A DNA stretch of 64,000 bases from Saccharothrix carnea (GTDB lineage: Bacteria; Actinomycetota; Actinomycetes; Mycobacteriales; Pseudonocardiaceae). The stretch lies in contig NZ_PYAX01000004.1 of NCBI RefSeq assembly GCF_003014735.1, positions 62,001 to 126,000 of the forward strand. Direction: 5' to 3'. Below the pieces are notes generated by a model, which made no database searches, had not been told where the DNA came from, and saw only the letters and a program-made list of their open reading frames with translations. Below are positions 1-7,909 of this stretch, one piece after another. The stretch's first letter is position 1. Each line of letters starts with the position of its first letter. The translations under genes were made by a program, and so were the position numbers.

Positions 1-797
1 GACCGTGGGCGGCGGAGGTGGACGGCTGCGACGCGGTCGTCAACCTGGCGGGCCGCAGCGTGAGCTGCCGTTACACGCGGGAGAACCTGGACGAGATGAT
101 GCGCTCGCGCGTCGACTCGACGCGGGTCGTCGGTGAGGCGATCGCCGCAGCGGCGAGGCCTCCGCGGGTCTGGTTGCAGATGAGCACCGCCACCGTCTAC
201 GCGCACCGGTTCGACGCGCCGAACGACGAGGCGACCGGCGTGATCGGTGGCGACGAGCCCGACGTGCCGGACTACTGGGCGTTCAGCGTGGACATCGCGA
301 AGAACTGGGAGTCCGAGCTGTTCGCCGCGGACACCCCGCACACGCGCAAGGTCGCGTTGCGCAGCGCCATGGTGATGAGCCCCGACCGCGGCGGCGTGTT
401 CGACGTGCTGTCGTGGCTGGCCAGGCTCGGGCTCGGCGGGCCGGTCGCGGGTGGTCGGCAGTACGTGTCGTGGATCCACGACGACGACTTCGTGCGCGCC
501 GTCGAGCTGCTGCTGGACTCCGACCTGGCCGGCCCGGTCAACGTGGCCTCACCGAACCCGGTGCCGCACCGCGAGTTGATGCGCGTGCTGCGATCGGAGT
601 GGCGGATGCCGGTCGGGCTCCCCGCGACCGGCTGGATGGCGGAGGTGGGCGCGTTCCTGTTCCGCAGCGATACCGAGCTGCTGCTGAAGAGCCGTCGCGT
701 CGTGCCGGGTCGTCTGCTCGCCGCCGGATTCCGGTTCCACCACCCGGGCTGGGCCTCGGCGGCGAGCGACCTGGTGCAGCGTCGGAAGAAGAGTTGA
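1..797 (+). CDS. TIGR01777-type NAD(P)-binding epimerase, 5' truncated
   Basis: The reading frame is open from base 3 through the left edge, so the true N-terminus with the GxxGxxG nucleotide motif lies outside the window. The visible 264 residues begin with the conserved stretch DGCDAVVNLAGRSV, typical of the extended SDR family of YfcH/SDR39U1-like proteins (sugar-nucleotide epimerase-like, DUF1731 at the C-terminus). Further family marks are LRSAMVMSP, the YVSWIHDDDFVRAV segment and the closing FRFHHPGW near the C-terminus. Substrate is unknown for most members. A GTG at base 18 could be taken as a start, but it falls inside the Rossmann fold and would delete the cofactor site. The gene is followed by about 200 bases and then an unrelated lipoprotein gene. 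Identity of the family is secure; physiological role is not. Confidence 0.85.
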   Translation, partial: PWAAEVDGCDAVVNLAGRSVSCRYTRENLDEMMRSRVDSTRVVGEAIAAAARPPRVWLQMSTATVYAHRFDAPNDEATGVIGGDEPDVPDYWAFSVDIAKNWESELFAADTPHTRKVALRSAMVMSPDRGGVFDVLSWLARLGLGGPVAGGRQYVSWIHDDDFVRAVELLLDSDLAGPVNVASPNPVPHRELMRVLRSEWRMPVGLPATGWMAEVGAFLFRSDTELLLKSRRVVPGRLLAAGFRFHHPGWASAASDLVQRRKKS

Positions 798-933
798 CGG
801 CGGTCGGTTCCACCAGGCCGTCCACCGCGGACCGGGATTCCCGGTTTGGTACGGCAATTCACGTCGGTCACGAGACGACCGCGCATCCCGGGACCCCGTA
901 ACGTCACGCACCACTCGCCGCACGTGTTTTCCC

Positions 934-963
934 TTGACGTCAGGCGGGCGGAAGGAATGTGAT
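934..963 (+). promoter_or_regulatory. Candidate promoter of sugar-binding lipoprotein gene
   Basis: A TTGACG -35 box (934-939) is followed after 18 bases by TGTGAT (958-963), matching the usual actinobacterial vegetative promoter form. It lies about 40 bases upstream of the ATG at 1004 and within the AT-richer part of the gap. Position is right, but the -10 match is only partial. Confidence 0.4.
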
Positions 964-1003
964 TTCGTCCATTCCGCTTTCGCCGCCACATCAGGGAGCT
1001 TTC

Positions 1004-2110
1004 ATGCTCATTCGGAGAGCGCTCTCCGGACTGTTCGTCGTGCTGGTCGCCGCAGCGTGCGGTGACCACTCGGGAGGGGACGTCCGCACCACGGCCACGC
1101 CCAGACCCGTCGTCGGTGTCATCCTGCCCGACGACGAGACGTCCTCCCGCTGGACCGAGCAGGACAGCCCCAAGCTGGCCCAGGCCCTGCGCTTCGCCGG
1201 GGTGGAACCGCTGATCCAGGACGCCGACAACGACGAGGCCACGTTCACGCGCATCGCCGACGACATGATCGGCCGACAGGTCGACGTGCTGATGACCACT
1301 CCCCTGAGCCCGGCCGGCGGTGCCGCCGTCGAGGCGAAGGCCGAGGCCGCCGGCATCCCGGTCATCAACTACGACCGGCTGAGCCTGGGCGGCCACGCCG
1401 ACTACCTCGTCACGTTCGACAACGTCGACGTCGGCGAACTGCAGGCCGAGGGTCTGCTCAACTGCCTCGGCGACGCCCCGGGCGCCCGGATCATCGAGCT
1501 CCAGGGCTCACCGACGGACAACAACGCGACCCTGTTCCGGGACGGCCAGCGCCGCCGGCTCGGTCCGCTGTACGACAACGGCACGTTGACTCTGGTGGAG
1601 AGCCACGCGGTCGCCGGGTGGGCCGTCGAGGAGGCGAAGGCCGCGTTCACCCGCATCCTGGACGCGCACGGCGGCCGGGTGGACGGCGTGGTCGCCGCCA
1701 ACGACGGCTTGGCGGGCGCGGCGATCGAGGTGCTCCGGGACCGGGGCCTGGCCGGTGGGCGGGTTCCGGTCACCGGTCAGGACGCCACCCTCGACGGCCT
1801 GCGCGCGATCCTGCGCGGCGACCAGTGCATGACCGTGTTCAAGCCGATCCGCGACGAAGCCGAGGCGGCCGCCCGCCTCGCCGCCGCCCTGGCCAAGGGC
1901 GACGTCAGCGGCGCGGACGACCTCGCCACCGGCAACACCCACGACGTCGCGTCGGACCGGGACGTCAAGTCGGTGCTGCTGGGCGCCGACCTGGTCACCC
2001 GCGACACCGTGCGCCGGCTCGTCACGTCGGAGAACGCGGTCAAGGCCGAGGACCTGTGCACGGACGACATCGCGCCGGTGTGCGCCGAGCTGGGCATCCT
2101 GGTCAACTGA
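1004..2110 (+). CDS. Xylose/ribose-type ABC substrate-binding lipoprotein (orphan)
   Basis: 368-residue extracytoplasmic sugar-binding protein of the periplasmic-binding-protein-like I fold (peripla_BP_4, XylF-like). The N-terminus is a lipoprotein signal: two arginines, a hydrophobic core and a lipobox with Cys19 in LVAAAC. Family marks include the VINYDRL segment, the YLVTFDNVDVGELQAEG block typical of xylose-binding proteins, and the hinge motif DGVVAANDGLAGAAI. ATG at 1004 is preferred over an in-frame start at 959 because AGGGAG sits 6 bases upstream and the signal peptide then starts correctly. No permease or ATPase gene is adjacent, so it is an orphan that may serve a transporter elsewhere or act as a sensor. 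Xylose specificity is inference from resemblance only. Confidence 0.85.
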   Translation: MLIRRALSGLFVVLVAAACGDHSGGDVRTTATPRPVVGVILPDDETSSRWTEQDSPKLAQALRFAGVEPLIQDADNDEATFTRIADDMIGRQVDVLMTTPLSPAGGAAVEAKAEAAGIPVINYDRLSLGGHADYLVTFDNVDVGELQAEGLLNCLGDAPGARIIELQGSPTDNNATLFRDGQRRRLGPLYDNGTLTLVESHAVAGWAVEEAKAAFTRILDAHGGRVDGVVAANDGLAGAAIEVLRDRGLAGGRVPVTGQDATLDGLRAILRGDQCMTVFKPIRDEAEAAARLAAALAKGDVSGADDLATGNTHDVASDRDVKSVLLGADLVTRDTVRRLVTSENAVKAEDLCTDDIAPVCAELGILVN

Positions 2111-2133
2111 CCACCGGGTCGGGCGGGCGGTGG
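2111..2133. terminator. Weak hairpin between convergent genes
   Basis: CCACCG (2111-2116) and CGGTGG (2128-2133) form a 6-bp stem right after the stop of the lipoprotein gene and ahead of the convergent stop at 2150. The stem is short, so a terminator role is only possible. Confidence 0.3.
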
Positions 2134-2149
2134 CCGGGCAGCGGACGGA

Positions 2150-3151
2150 TCAGCCGAGGTGGATGACGGTGACCTTGGTCCCGTCGGTCACGGCGAACCG
2201 CGAGCCCGCCTCGTCCACCGCGATCCGCGCCGGCCCGGAGAACGGTTCGCCCCACACGATGGAACTCGTCGCGGTGCCCGTCGACAGGTCTGGCCATTCC
2301 GCGAGGAGCTCACCGGAGGAGCCGTCGAACAATCGGGGGTGTTCGTACAGCGCGAGGAAATCACCGCCCAGGGAAACGAGATCGCCCGCGGTCCGGTCGA
2401 GCCGCCTGCGCCAGGTGAACGACTCGGTGGCGGTCGACCACCGGGCCACCGCGTTCGACGCGAGTTCCTCGGGGCCTTCCGGGTCGTGCTCCTCCGGTGA
2501 CGTGCTCAGCACGACGTCGTCGTCGATGAAGCACGCGCCGCTGATCTCCGCACCCACCTGGTGGGGCATGTCGAACGTGCCGTGCCACGAGTCGAGCGTG
2601 GTGGCGTCGGCGAGCGCCCGGTGCAGGTCGTAGATCGCCACGCAGTCCCACGGGTGCCACACCCAGCCCGCGCTGAGCAGGTAGCGGCCACCGCGCGACA
2701 CGGCGAGGCGGGAGTGGAAGACGTCGGTGGTGTCCCGGTCCGCCGCGGTGAGCCGCTCGCCGGTGGCCGCGACCTCGATCTCCAGCCGGTTGTACGCCTC
2801 GGGGCAGTGCGCCAGGCCGGTGCGGCCGTCCGGCAGCGTGAACAGCGCCAGCGGGTACCGGTAGGCCTGCGCCTTGTAGTAGCTGCGGTCGACCTCGCGG
2901 ATCAGCTCGCCGTCCGAGGTGAAGAGCAGGGCTTTCGTGCCGGTGCTCGCCATCAGAGCCACGACGTCGCCGAGGGGCGACGTGGTGGCGGCGTCGAACT
3001 GCGGGCCGTAGGACCCGAAGCGCTGGGACGACGGTGCCCCGTCGAGGGGAACGGACCGCCAGCCGGCGGCGACGTCGAACAGCCGCCCGCCGACCCAGAC
3101 CAGCGCCTCGGCTTCGGTGACGACCTGCTCTCGGTGGATCTCTCGCACCAC
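2150..3151 (-). CDS. Hypothetical beta-propeller (WD40-like) protein
   Basis: 333-residue protein of no recognised family name. It has several repeats of a strand-rich pattern around segments such as SPLGDVVALMAS, VSRGGRYLLSAGW and DEAGSRFAVTDG, which resemble YVTN/WD40-like propeller blades. No signal peptide or membrane segment is seen, so it is probably cytoplasmic. The start is one of two adjacent GTG codons at 3151. It is convergent with the lipoprotein gene and divergent from the AraC regulator. A propeller fold is inferred from repeat rhythm only; no catalytic residues can be named and function is unknown. Confidence 0.7.
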   Translation of the reverse strand: MVREIHREQVVTEAEALVWVGGRLFDVAAGWRSVPLDGAPSSQRFGSYGPQFDAATTSPLGDVVALMASTGTKALLFTSDGELIREVDRSYYKAQAYRYPLALFTLPDGRTGLAHCPEAYNRLEIEVAATGERLTAADRDTTDVFHSRLAVSRGGRYLLSAGWVWHPWDCVAIYDLHRALADATTLDSWHGTFDMPHQVGAEISGACFIDDDVVLSTSPEEHDPEGPEELASNAVARWSTATESFTWRRRLDRTAGDLVSLGGDFLALYEHPRLFDGSSGELLAEWPDLSTGTATSSIVWGEPFSGPARIAVDEAGSRFAVTDGTKVTVIHLG

Positions 3152-3391
3152 ACCAGTGTGCGGACCGGCGCCAGCGGTTTTCCGGTCCGCCGGTGGGTGG
3201 CCGGTCGATCATCGGACGTTTCCAGACCCGACAACGTTCACTCGAATTGATGAACAAGCCCTTTACTCGCGAGATGAAGTCATGTTTCAGAAAATGGACG
3301 ATATTCGCCGGTCCTGTAGACTTCCCGGCGGGGACCACGGGGGTGCGCGGAGTCGTACCGCTCGTGGATTGTTTTGCACGGGGGGATGACC

Positions 3392-4345
3392 ATGAACGGT
3401 GACAGTGATCTGATCAGCGAACTGCTCAGACCGGTCCGACTCACCGGTGTGTTCCAGAGCAGGTGGCAGGCCCGCGCGCCGTGGGCGGTCACGGGGGGCA
3501 CGTCCGAGCAGTGCGCGGTCCTGCACTACGTGTGCGAGGGGTCGTGCTGGATCACCTCGCGGGACCGCGACGTCGACCCGATCCGGTTGTCCGCGGGTGA
3601 CGTGGCGATGTTCCTGCCCAGCGCGCCGCACCAGCTCTCGGACGAACCGGGCCGCCAGGCGGTGCCGCTGCAGGGCGTGCTGCCGTCCCGGGACGCGGGC
3701 ACCTCGCACACCGTCGAGCTGGGCGGCACGGGGCAGGTGACCCGCATCCTGTGCGCCGGGCTGCACTTCGACCCGCAGCCGTCGTCCGCGCTGTACCAGG
3801 TGCTGCCCTGGGTGCTGGTGCTCGACGCCGCGCGGGTGGACCGCGAGCCGCTGCTGCGGCAGACGCTGGAACTGCTCGCCGGCCCGGGCCAGGAGCACGC
3901 GCCGGGCGCCGAGCTGGTCACGCTGCGGGCGTTCGAGCTGGCGCTGGTGCTGACCCTGCGCCCGATGCTGCGCGAGCTGTCGGAGTCGCCGCACGCGCTC
4001 AAGGCCATGCGCCACCCCGGCATCAGCCGCGCCCTGGTGATCATCTACACCCGGTACCAGGAGCCGTGGACCATCGACACCCTGGCCCGTGAGGCGGGGA
4101 TGTCGCGGTCGGCGTTCACGTCGGTGTTCGGCGACCTGGTGGGCGAGGGACCGGCCCGGCACCTGGCGGGCAGGCGGATGGCGGAGGCGGCGCGGCTGCT
4201 CACCGAGACCCGCATCCCGCAGAACGCCATCGCCGAGCGCGTCGGCTACCAGAGCGCGGTCGGCTTCCACCTGGCGTTCCGCCGCTGGCTGGGCATCACG
4301 CCGGGCACGTACCGGCAGAACGCGTGGGCCGTGGCGGGATCTTAA
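3392..4345 (+). CDS. AraC-family regulator with N-terminal cupin
   Basis: 317-residue transcription regulator. The N-terminal half is a cupin_6-type sensor (residues about 5-175) with the usual SAGDVAMFLPSAPHQL metal/ligand-barrel motif. The C-terminal about 100 residues carry two helix-turn-helix units, the first at WTIDTLAREAGMSRSAFTSVF and the second at IAERVGYQSAVGFHLAFRR, followed by the family's closing GITPGTYR. The ATG at 3392 is chosen because the G-rich ribosome site just upstream is well spaced for it, whereas the in-frame ATG at 3386 abuts it. It heads a same-strand run of aminotransferase, NmrA-like and NTF2-like genes, which it may control. This AraC/cupin subgroup often sits upstream of NAD(P)-dependent oxidoreductases. 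Confidence 0.88.
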   Translation: MNGDSDLISELLRPVRLTGVFQSRWQARAPWAVTGGTSEQCAVLHYVCEGSCWITSRDRDVDPIRLSAGDVAMFLPSAPHQLSDEPGRQAVPLQGVLPSRDAGTSHTVELGGTGQVTRILCAGLHFDPQPSSALYQVLPWVLVLDAARVDREPLLRQTLELLAGPGQEHAPGAELVTLRAFELALVLTLRPMLRELSESPHALKAMRHPGISRALVIIYTRYQEPWTIDTLAREAGMSRSAFTSVFGDLVGEGPARHLAGRRMAEAARLLTETRIPQNAIAERVGYQSAVGFHLAFRRWLGITPGTYRQNAWAVAGS

Positions 4346-4401
4346 GCGACCCGCGCCGGAGCTTTAATGATCCCCGGGACAGCGGCGTGGATCGTGGCCG
4401 T

Positions 4402-5445
4402 GTGCACACCACCAGAGCCGACCTGGCGTCGGACGCGCCCGCGACGACGGTCCGGCTGGCCGGCAACGAGATGCCGTTCGGGCCGCTGCCCGGCGTGGTC
4501 GAGGCCATCGCCGGTGCGGCGGCCGACGCGCACCGGTACCCGGACCCGGCCTCGGTCGGGCTGCGCGAGGCGCTGGCCCGCAGGTGCGGCGTCACGGCGG
4601 ACCGGATCGTGACCGGGTGCGGTTCGGCGGCGCTGTTCGCGCACCTGGTGGCGTCGGTGGGCGGCGAGGTCGTCCACTCGTGGCGCTCGTTCGAGGCGTA
4701 CCCGATGCTCGCCGCGGCGGCGGGCGGGACGAGCGTGCCGGTGCCGGTCACGCCGGAGCACCGGCACGACCTGCCCGCGATGGCGGCCGCCATCGGCCCG
4801 CGCACCCGCCTGGTCGTGGTGTGCAACCCGGACAACCCGACCGGCACCGCGTCCGGCCGGGCCGAGCTGGACCGGTTCGTCGCCCGGGTGCCTTCGGACG
4901 TCCTGGTCGTCGTCGACGAGGCGTACCGCGAGTTCGTCACCGACCCGGACGTGCCCGACGCGCTCGCCGCCTACGGTGACCGGCCCAACGTGGTGGTGCT
5001 GCGCACCCTGTCCAAGGCGTGGGGCCTGGCCGGGCTGCGCCTGGGCTACCTGATCGCGCACCCGGAGGTCGCGGCGGCGGTCGGGAAGGTCGTCATCCCG
5101 TTCTCCACCAACGCGGTCGCGCAGGCCGCCGGGCTGGCCGCGCTCGACGCCGAGGTCGAGATGGCCCGCCGGGTCGCGGTCGTGGTCGCCGAACGCGAGC
5201 GCGTCGCCGGCGAACTGGCCGACCTGGTCCCCGACGTGCCGCCCAGCCAGGGCAACTTCCTGTGGCTGCCGGTGGGCGAGGCCGCCGAGCACGTCGGCCG
5301 CGCGTGCGCGGCGGAGGGCGTGCTGGTGCGCGCGTACGCCGGGGAGGGCGTGCGGATGACCATCGGCACCCCGGCGCAGAACGACCGCTTCCTGGCGGCC
5401 CTCCGGCACGCGCTGCGCACCGGTCGCCGACCTCTTCCAGCTTGA
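4402..5445 (+). CDS. Histidinol-phosphate/aromatic aminotransferase (class I/II PLP)
   Basis: 347-residue fold-type I PLP enzyme of the HisC/Pat group. Visible marks are LAGNEMPFGP at the N-terminus, CNPDNPTG (Asn contacts the cofactor pyridine), VVVDEAYREF (Asp to the ring nitrogen) and the Schiff-base Lys205 in TLSKAWGLAGLR; the terminal RMTIGTPAQNDRFL supplies the substrate-carboxylate Arg. The GTG at 4402 gives the usual family length of about 350; longer in-frame starts upstream would add an unrelated basic leader. No other histidine gene is near, so a stand-alone role such as aromatic amino acid transamination is as likely as histidine synthesis. It lies 56 bases after the AraC gene and 28 before the NmrA-like gene. 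Confidence 0.85.
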   Translation: MHTTRADLASDAPATTVRLAGNEMPFGPLPGVVEAIAGAAADAHRYPDPASVGLREALARRCGVTADRIVTGCGSAALFAHLVASVGGEVVHSWRSFEAYPMLAAAAGGTSVPVPVTPEHRHDLPAMAAAIGPRTRLVVVCNPDNPTGTASGRAELDRFVARVPSDVLVVVDEAYREFVTDPDVPDALAAYGDRPNVVVLRTLSKAWGLAGLRLGYLIAHPEVAAAVGKVVIPFSTNAVAQAAGLAALDAEVEMARRVAVVVAERERVAGELADLVPDVPPSQGNFLWLPVGEAAEHVGRACAAEGVLVRAYAGEGVRMTIGTPAQNDRFLAALRHALRTGRRPLPA

Positions 5446-5473
5446 ACCGTGTAGTGAGAAAGGGCAGATCAGC

Positions 5474-6409
5474 GTGACGCAGAACGACGCGCGCAAGTTC
5501 CTCGTGTTCGGTGCCACCGGTTTCCAGGGCGGTGCGATCGCGCGGCGGCTGCTGGCGGAGGGCCGTCCGGTTCGGGGTTTCTCGCGGACCGCGGGCGGCT
5601 CACCGGCGAGCCCGCCGCCGGTCGAAGGGCTGGAGCACGTCTTCGGCGACCTGGGTGACCGCGATGCCGTCAAGCGGGCCTTCGAGGGCGTCACCCACGC
5701 GGCGGTGGTGCTGCCGCAGGTGTACGACCACGAAACCGTGCTGGCGCACGCGACCAACGTCGCCGAGGCGGCTCGCGAGGCCGGGGTGACCAGGCTCGTG
5801 TTCAACGGCAACACCCGCATCCCGGCCGCGAAGACGACGTTCTCCGGGTTCGAGACCCGGCGCGCCGCCGAAGCCGTGCTCGCCGAGTCGGGCGTGCCCA
5901 CGGTGTTCGTCCGGCCGCCGGTCTACCTGGACAACCTGTTCAGCCCGTTCAGCGGGCCCGCGCTGGTGCGTGACGGCGTGCTGGCCTTCCCGCTGCCGCC
6001 GCACGTCCGGGTGGCGTGGCTGCCGCACGTCGACCTGGCCGACGCCACCGCGGCGGCGCTGACCACCGGGGCCGACGTGGCGGGCCGGGTGTTCGACCTG
6101 GGCGGCAAGGAGGTCGTCACCGGTCCCGAACTCGCCGAGGCGTTCGGCGCGGCGTTCGGCCGGCCGGTCCAGTACGTGCCGCTGGAGCCCGCGCAGTTCG
6201 AGGGCGGGCTGGCGCAGGTGTTCGGGCCGGAGACGGCGGCGGGCATCGCCGGCACCTACAAGTGGGCCGCGACCGAGGAGGGCGCCGACTCGCTGGTCGG
6301 CGACCCGGACGGGCTCGAACGGGCGCTCGGGGTGTCGCTCACCCCGCTCGCCGAGTGGATTTCCGCGCAGCCGTGGCACATCTGGGCGGAGGCCCCGGCA
6401 CGGACCTGA
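5474..6409 (+). CDS. NmrA-like NAD(P)-binding oxidoreductase/regulator
   Basis: 311-residue atypical SDR. The Rossmann motif GATGFQGGAIARRLL is at residues about 12-26, and the pattern of short NmrA/HSCARG-like family proteins continues through VFVRPPVYLDNLF and the VPLEPAQFEGGLAQVFG lid region. There is no canonical YxxxK pair in the usual place, as in NmrA-type redox sensors, so it could be an NADPH-sensing protein or a reductase. The GTG start at 5474 has an AAAGGG ribosome site. It is co-directional with the aminotransferase (gap 28) and the NTF2-like gene (gap 35), suggesting one operon under the AraC regulator. Family is clear, reaction is not. Confidence 0.85.
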   Translation: MTQNDARKFLVFGATGFQGGAIARRLLAEGRPVRGFSRTAGGSPASPPPVEGLEHVFGDLGDRDAVKRAFEGVTHAAVVLPQVYDHETVLAHATNVAEAAREAGVTRLVFNGNTRIPAAKTTFSGFETRRAAEAVLAESGVPTVFVRPPVYLDNLFSPFSGPALVRDGVLAFPLPPHVRVAWLPHVDLADATAAALTTGADVAGRVFDLGGKEVVTGPELAEAFGAAFGRPVQYVPLEPAQFEGGLAQVFGPETAAGIAGTYKWAATEEGADSLVGDPDGLERALGVSLTPLAEWISAQPWHIWAEAPART

Positions 6410-6444
6410 GCGCGGTCACCAGGGGGAAGGGATCAACGAGAACC

Positions 6445-6948
6445 ATGAGGATCTTCAAGGGGGTGCTGGCGGCGGTGGTGGCGGGTGTCCTCGTCACCAC
6501 CGCGGCGCCGGCGGCGACCGCCGACACCGCACCCGCGGCGGTCGACCAGTACGTGCCCGGCGCGGTGGCGATCGGCCTGTTCTACGGGGCGTTCAACACC
6601 GGGCGGGACGAGTTGATGTACGGGGCGGTCACCGAGGACTGGGTGGACGACCCGGCCTGGCCCGGGCTCGGCACCGGGTACGAGGCGGCCCGTCAGGTGG
6701 TCCGCCAGGTGCGCACCGTCTTCCCGGACCTGCGCACCGACATCCTCGACTACCACGTCGAGGGCGACCGGGTCACGTTGTCCGTGCGGCACTCCGGGAC
6801 GCACTCGGCCGAGTTCGCGGGCGTGCCCGCGACCTACCGGTACGTGTCGTTCGGGGCGGTGGAGACGCACCGGATCCGCGACCACCGGATCGCCTACACG
6901 TGGCACTGGGAGGACATCGACGAGTTCCTGGCACAGGTCCGGGGATAA
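6445..6948 (+). CDS. Secreted SnoaL/NTF2-like protein
   Basis: 167-residue protein with an N-terminal export signal (MRIFKGVLAAVVAGVLVTT, then an Ala-rich cleavage region near AAPAATADT). The mature part has the SnoaL-like polyketide-cyclase/NTF2 fold pattern: LFYGAFNTGRDELM, an RQVRTVFPDLRTDI segment, and late strands HRIRDHRIAYTWHWEDIDEFL. Such folds bind small hydrophobic ligands; a catalytic role is not shown here and an exported SnoaL-like protein is unusual. ATG at 6445 follows a G-rich ribosome site. It is the last gene of the run beginning with the AraC regulator and is followed by a strong hairpin at 6961-6997. Confidence 0.75.
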   Translation: MRIFKGVLAAVVAGVLVTTAAPAATADTAPAAVDQYVPGAVAIGLFYGAFNTGRDELMYGAVTEDWVDDPAWPGLGTGYEAARQVVRQVRTVFPDLRTDILDYHVEGDRVTLSVRHSGTHSAEFAGVPATYRYVSFGAVETHRIRDHRIAYTWHWEDIDEFLAQVRG

Positions 6949-6960
6949 CGAACACGCACG

Positions 6961-6997
6961 CGGGCCGGCACACCGGTGGTACCGGTGCGCCGGCCCG
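6961..6997 (+). terminator. Strong hairpin after SnoaL-like gene
   Basis: CGGGCCGGC (6961-6969) plus CACCGGT (6971-6977) pair with ACCGGTG (6981-6987) plus GCCGGCCCG (6989-6997), leaving one A/C mismatch and a 3-base loop. It begins 12 bases after the stop at 6948 and ends 26 bases before the next start at 7024, so it is either a terminator or an attenuator controlling the SRPBCC gene. Confidence 0.7.
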
Positions 6998-7023
6998 CGT
7001 CACCACTGGGTGCGGAGGAATGC

Positions 7024-7734
7024 ATGACGGCAACGCTGTTCACCGGCGGCTCGCGACGGGCCGACGACTCCGGTGACCTGAAGAACTTCCTGCTCGACAG
7101 CTCGGACCTGCCGAAGGTCGACGGCCTGGTGCGCAGCGAGACGGTGAGCCAGGAGGAGTGCCACCGGCTCATGGTCGAGGGGACCAAGGAGACGTACAGC
7201 CACGAGGAGATCTTCGGGCAGTACTGCTCGCTCGGCGAGTACATCGACGTGCCGTACGACGTCGTGTTCGAGTACGCGGCGAACGTGCACTCGATGGAGG
7301 AGTGGACGTTCAGCGTGCGCGACCTGCGGCACGTCGGCGGCGGGCTCTACCGCGGCACGGAGGCGATCCAGCCCAACACGGAGATCTTCATCCGGGCCGA
7401 CGTGATGAAGGGACCCGAGCACGGGCTCGTGTTCTACCCGTGCGCCTGGGACCAGGGGCACGACCTGTGGATGCGGTACTACTTCACGTTCATCGACGCC
7501 CGCAAGACCCTGGGCAGGCCGGGGACGGTGGTGCTGTGGACCAACTGCAAGCACCCGTACTACGACCGGTCGGTGACCAACGTGCCGGACTACATCGCCG
7601 AGGGGCGCGACCGCACCGACCGCTACTGGGTCGGTGACATCTGGCCGAACTTCGACGCGATCCACAAGATCGAGATCGGCAACCTGAAGCGCATCCTGGA
7701 GCACCGCTTCGCCTCGGGCCACAGCCCCGGCTGA
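7024..7734 (+). CDS. SRPBCC-superfamily protein
   Basis: 236-residue protein with the START/Bet v1-like pattern: GEYIDVPYDVVFEYAANVH and then EEWTFSVRDLRHVGGGLYRG, a typical first strand and helix of polyketide cyclase-like SRPBCC proteins. Later segments HGLVFYPCAWDQGHDLWMRYYF and TVVLWTNCKHPYYDR continue the ligand cavity. An N-terminal extension of about 65 residues is unusual. The ATG at 7024 has GGAGG 5 bases upstream. It faces the ThDP and KAS III-like genes across a strong bidirectional hairpin, and the three may form one small-molecule cassette. Possible roles are cyclase, dehydratase or lipid carrier; none is shown by sequence. Confidence 0.75.
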   Translation: MTATLFTGGSRRADDSGDLKNFLLDSSDLPKVDGLVRSETVSQEECHRLMVEGTKETYSHEEIFGQYCSLGEYIDVPYDVVFEYAANVHSMEEWTFSVRDLRHVGGGLYRGTEAIQPNTEIFIRADVMKGPEHGLVFYPCAWDQGHDLWMRYYFTFIDARKTLGRPGTVVLWTNCKHPYYDRSVTNVPDYIAEGRDRTDRYWVGDIWPNFDAIHKIEIGNLKRILEHRFASGHSPG

Positions 7735-7762
7735 CCCGCGGCCCAAGGGGGGTCCGCAGCGT

Positions 7763-7820
7763 GAACCGCTCCCCGGAGGTCGGACTGGACATCCAGTTCC
7801 GACTCTCCGGGGAGCGGTTC
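7763..7820. terminator. Bidirectional terminator between convergent genes
   Basis: A perfect 16-bp inverted repeat, GAACCGCTCCCCGGAG (7763-7778) with CTCCGGGGAGCGGTTC (7805-7820), encloses a second nested stem (GTCGGA-CTGGA against TCCAG-TTCCGAC) with a 2-base loop. It sits midway between the stops at 7734 (plus) and 7910 (minus), so it can stop transcription from both sides. Confidence 0.85.
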
Positions 7821-7909
7821 GGTGCGTCCGGGCAGTTCGCGCGAACGGGGACACCGCGCCAGGCTGGAGGCCCGGCGCGGTGTCGTGAGGCCAGGAGACG
7901 CAGGCCCGC

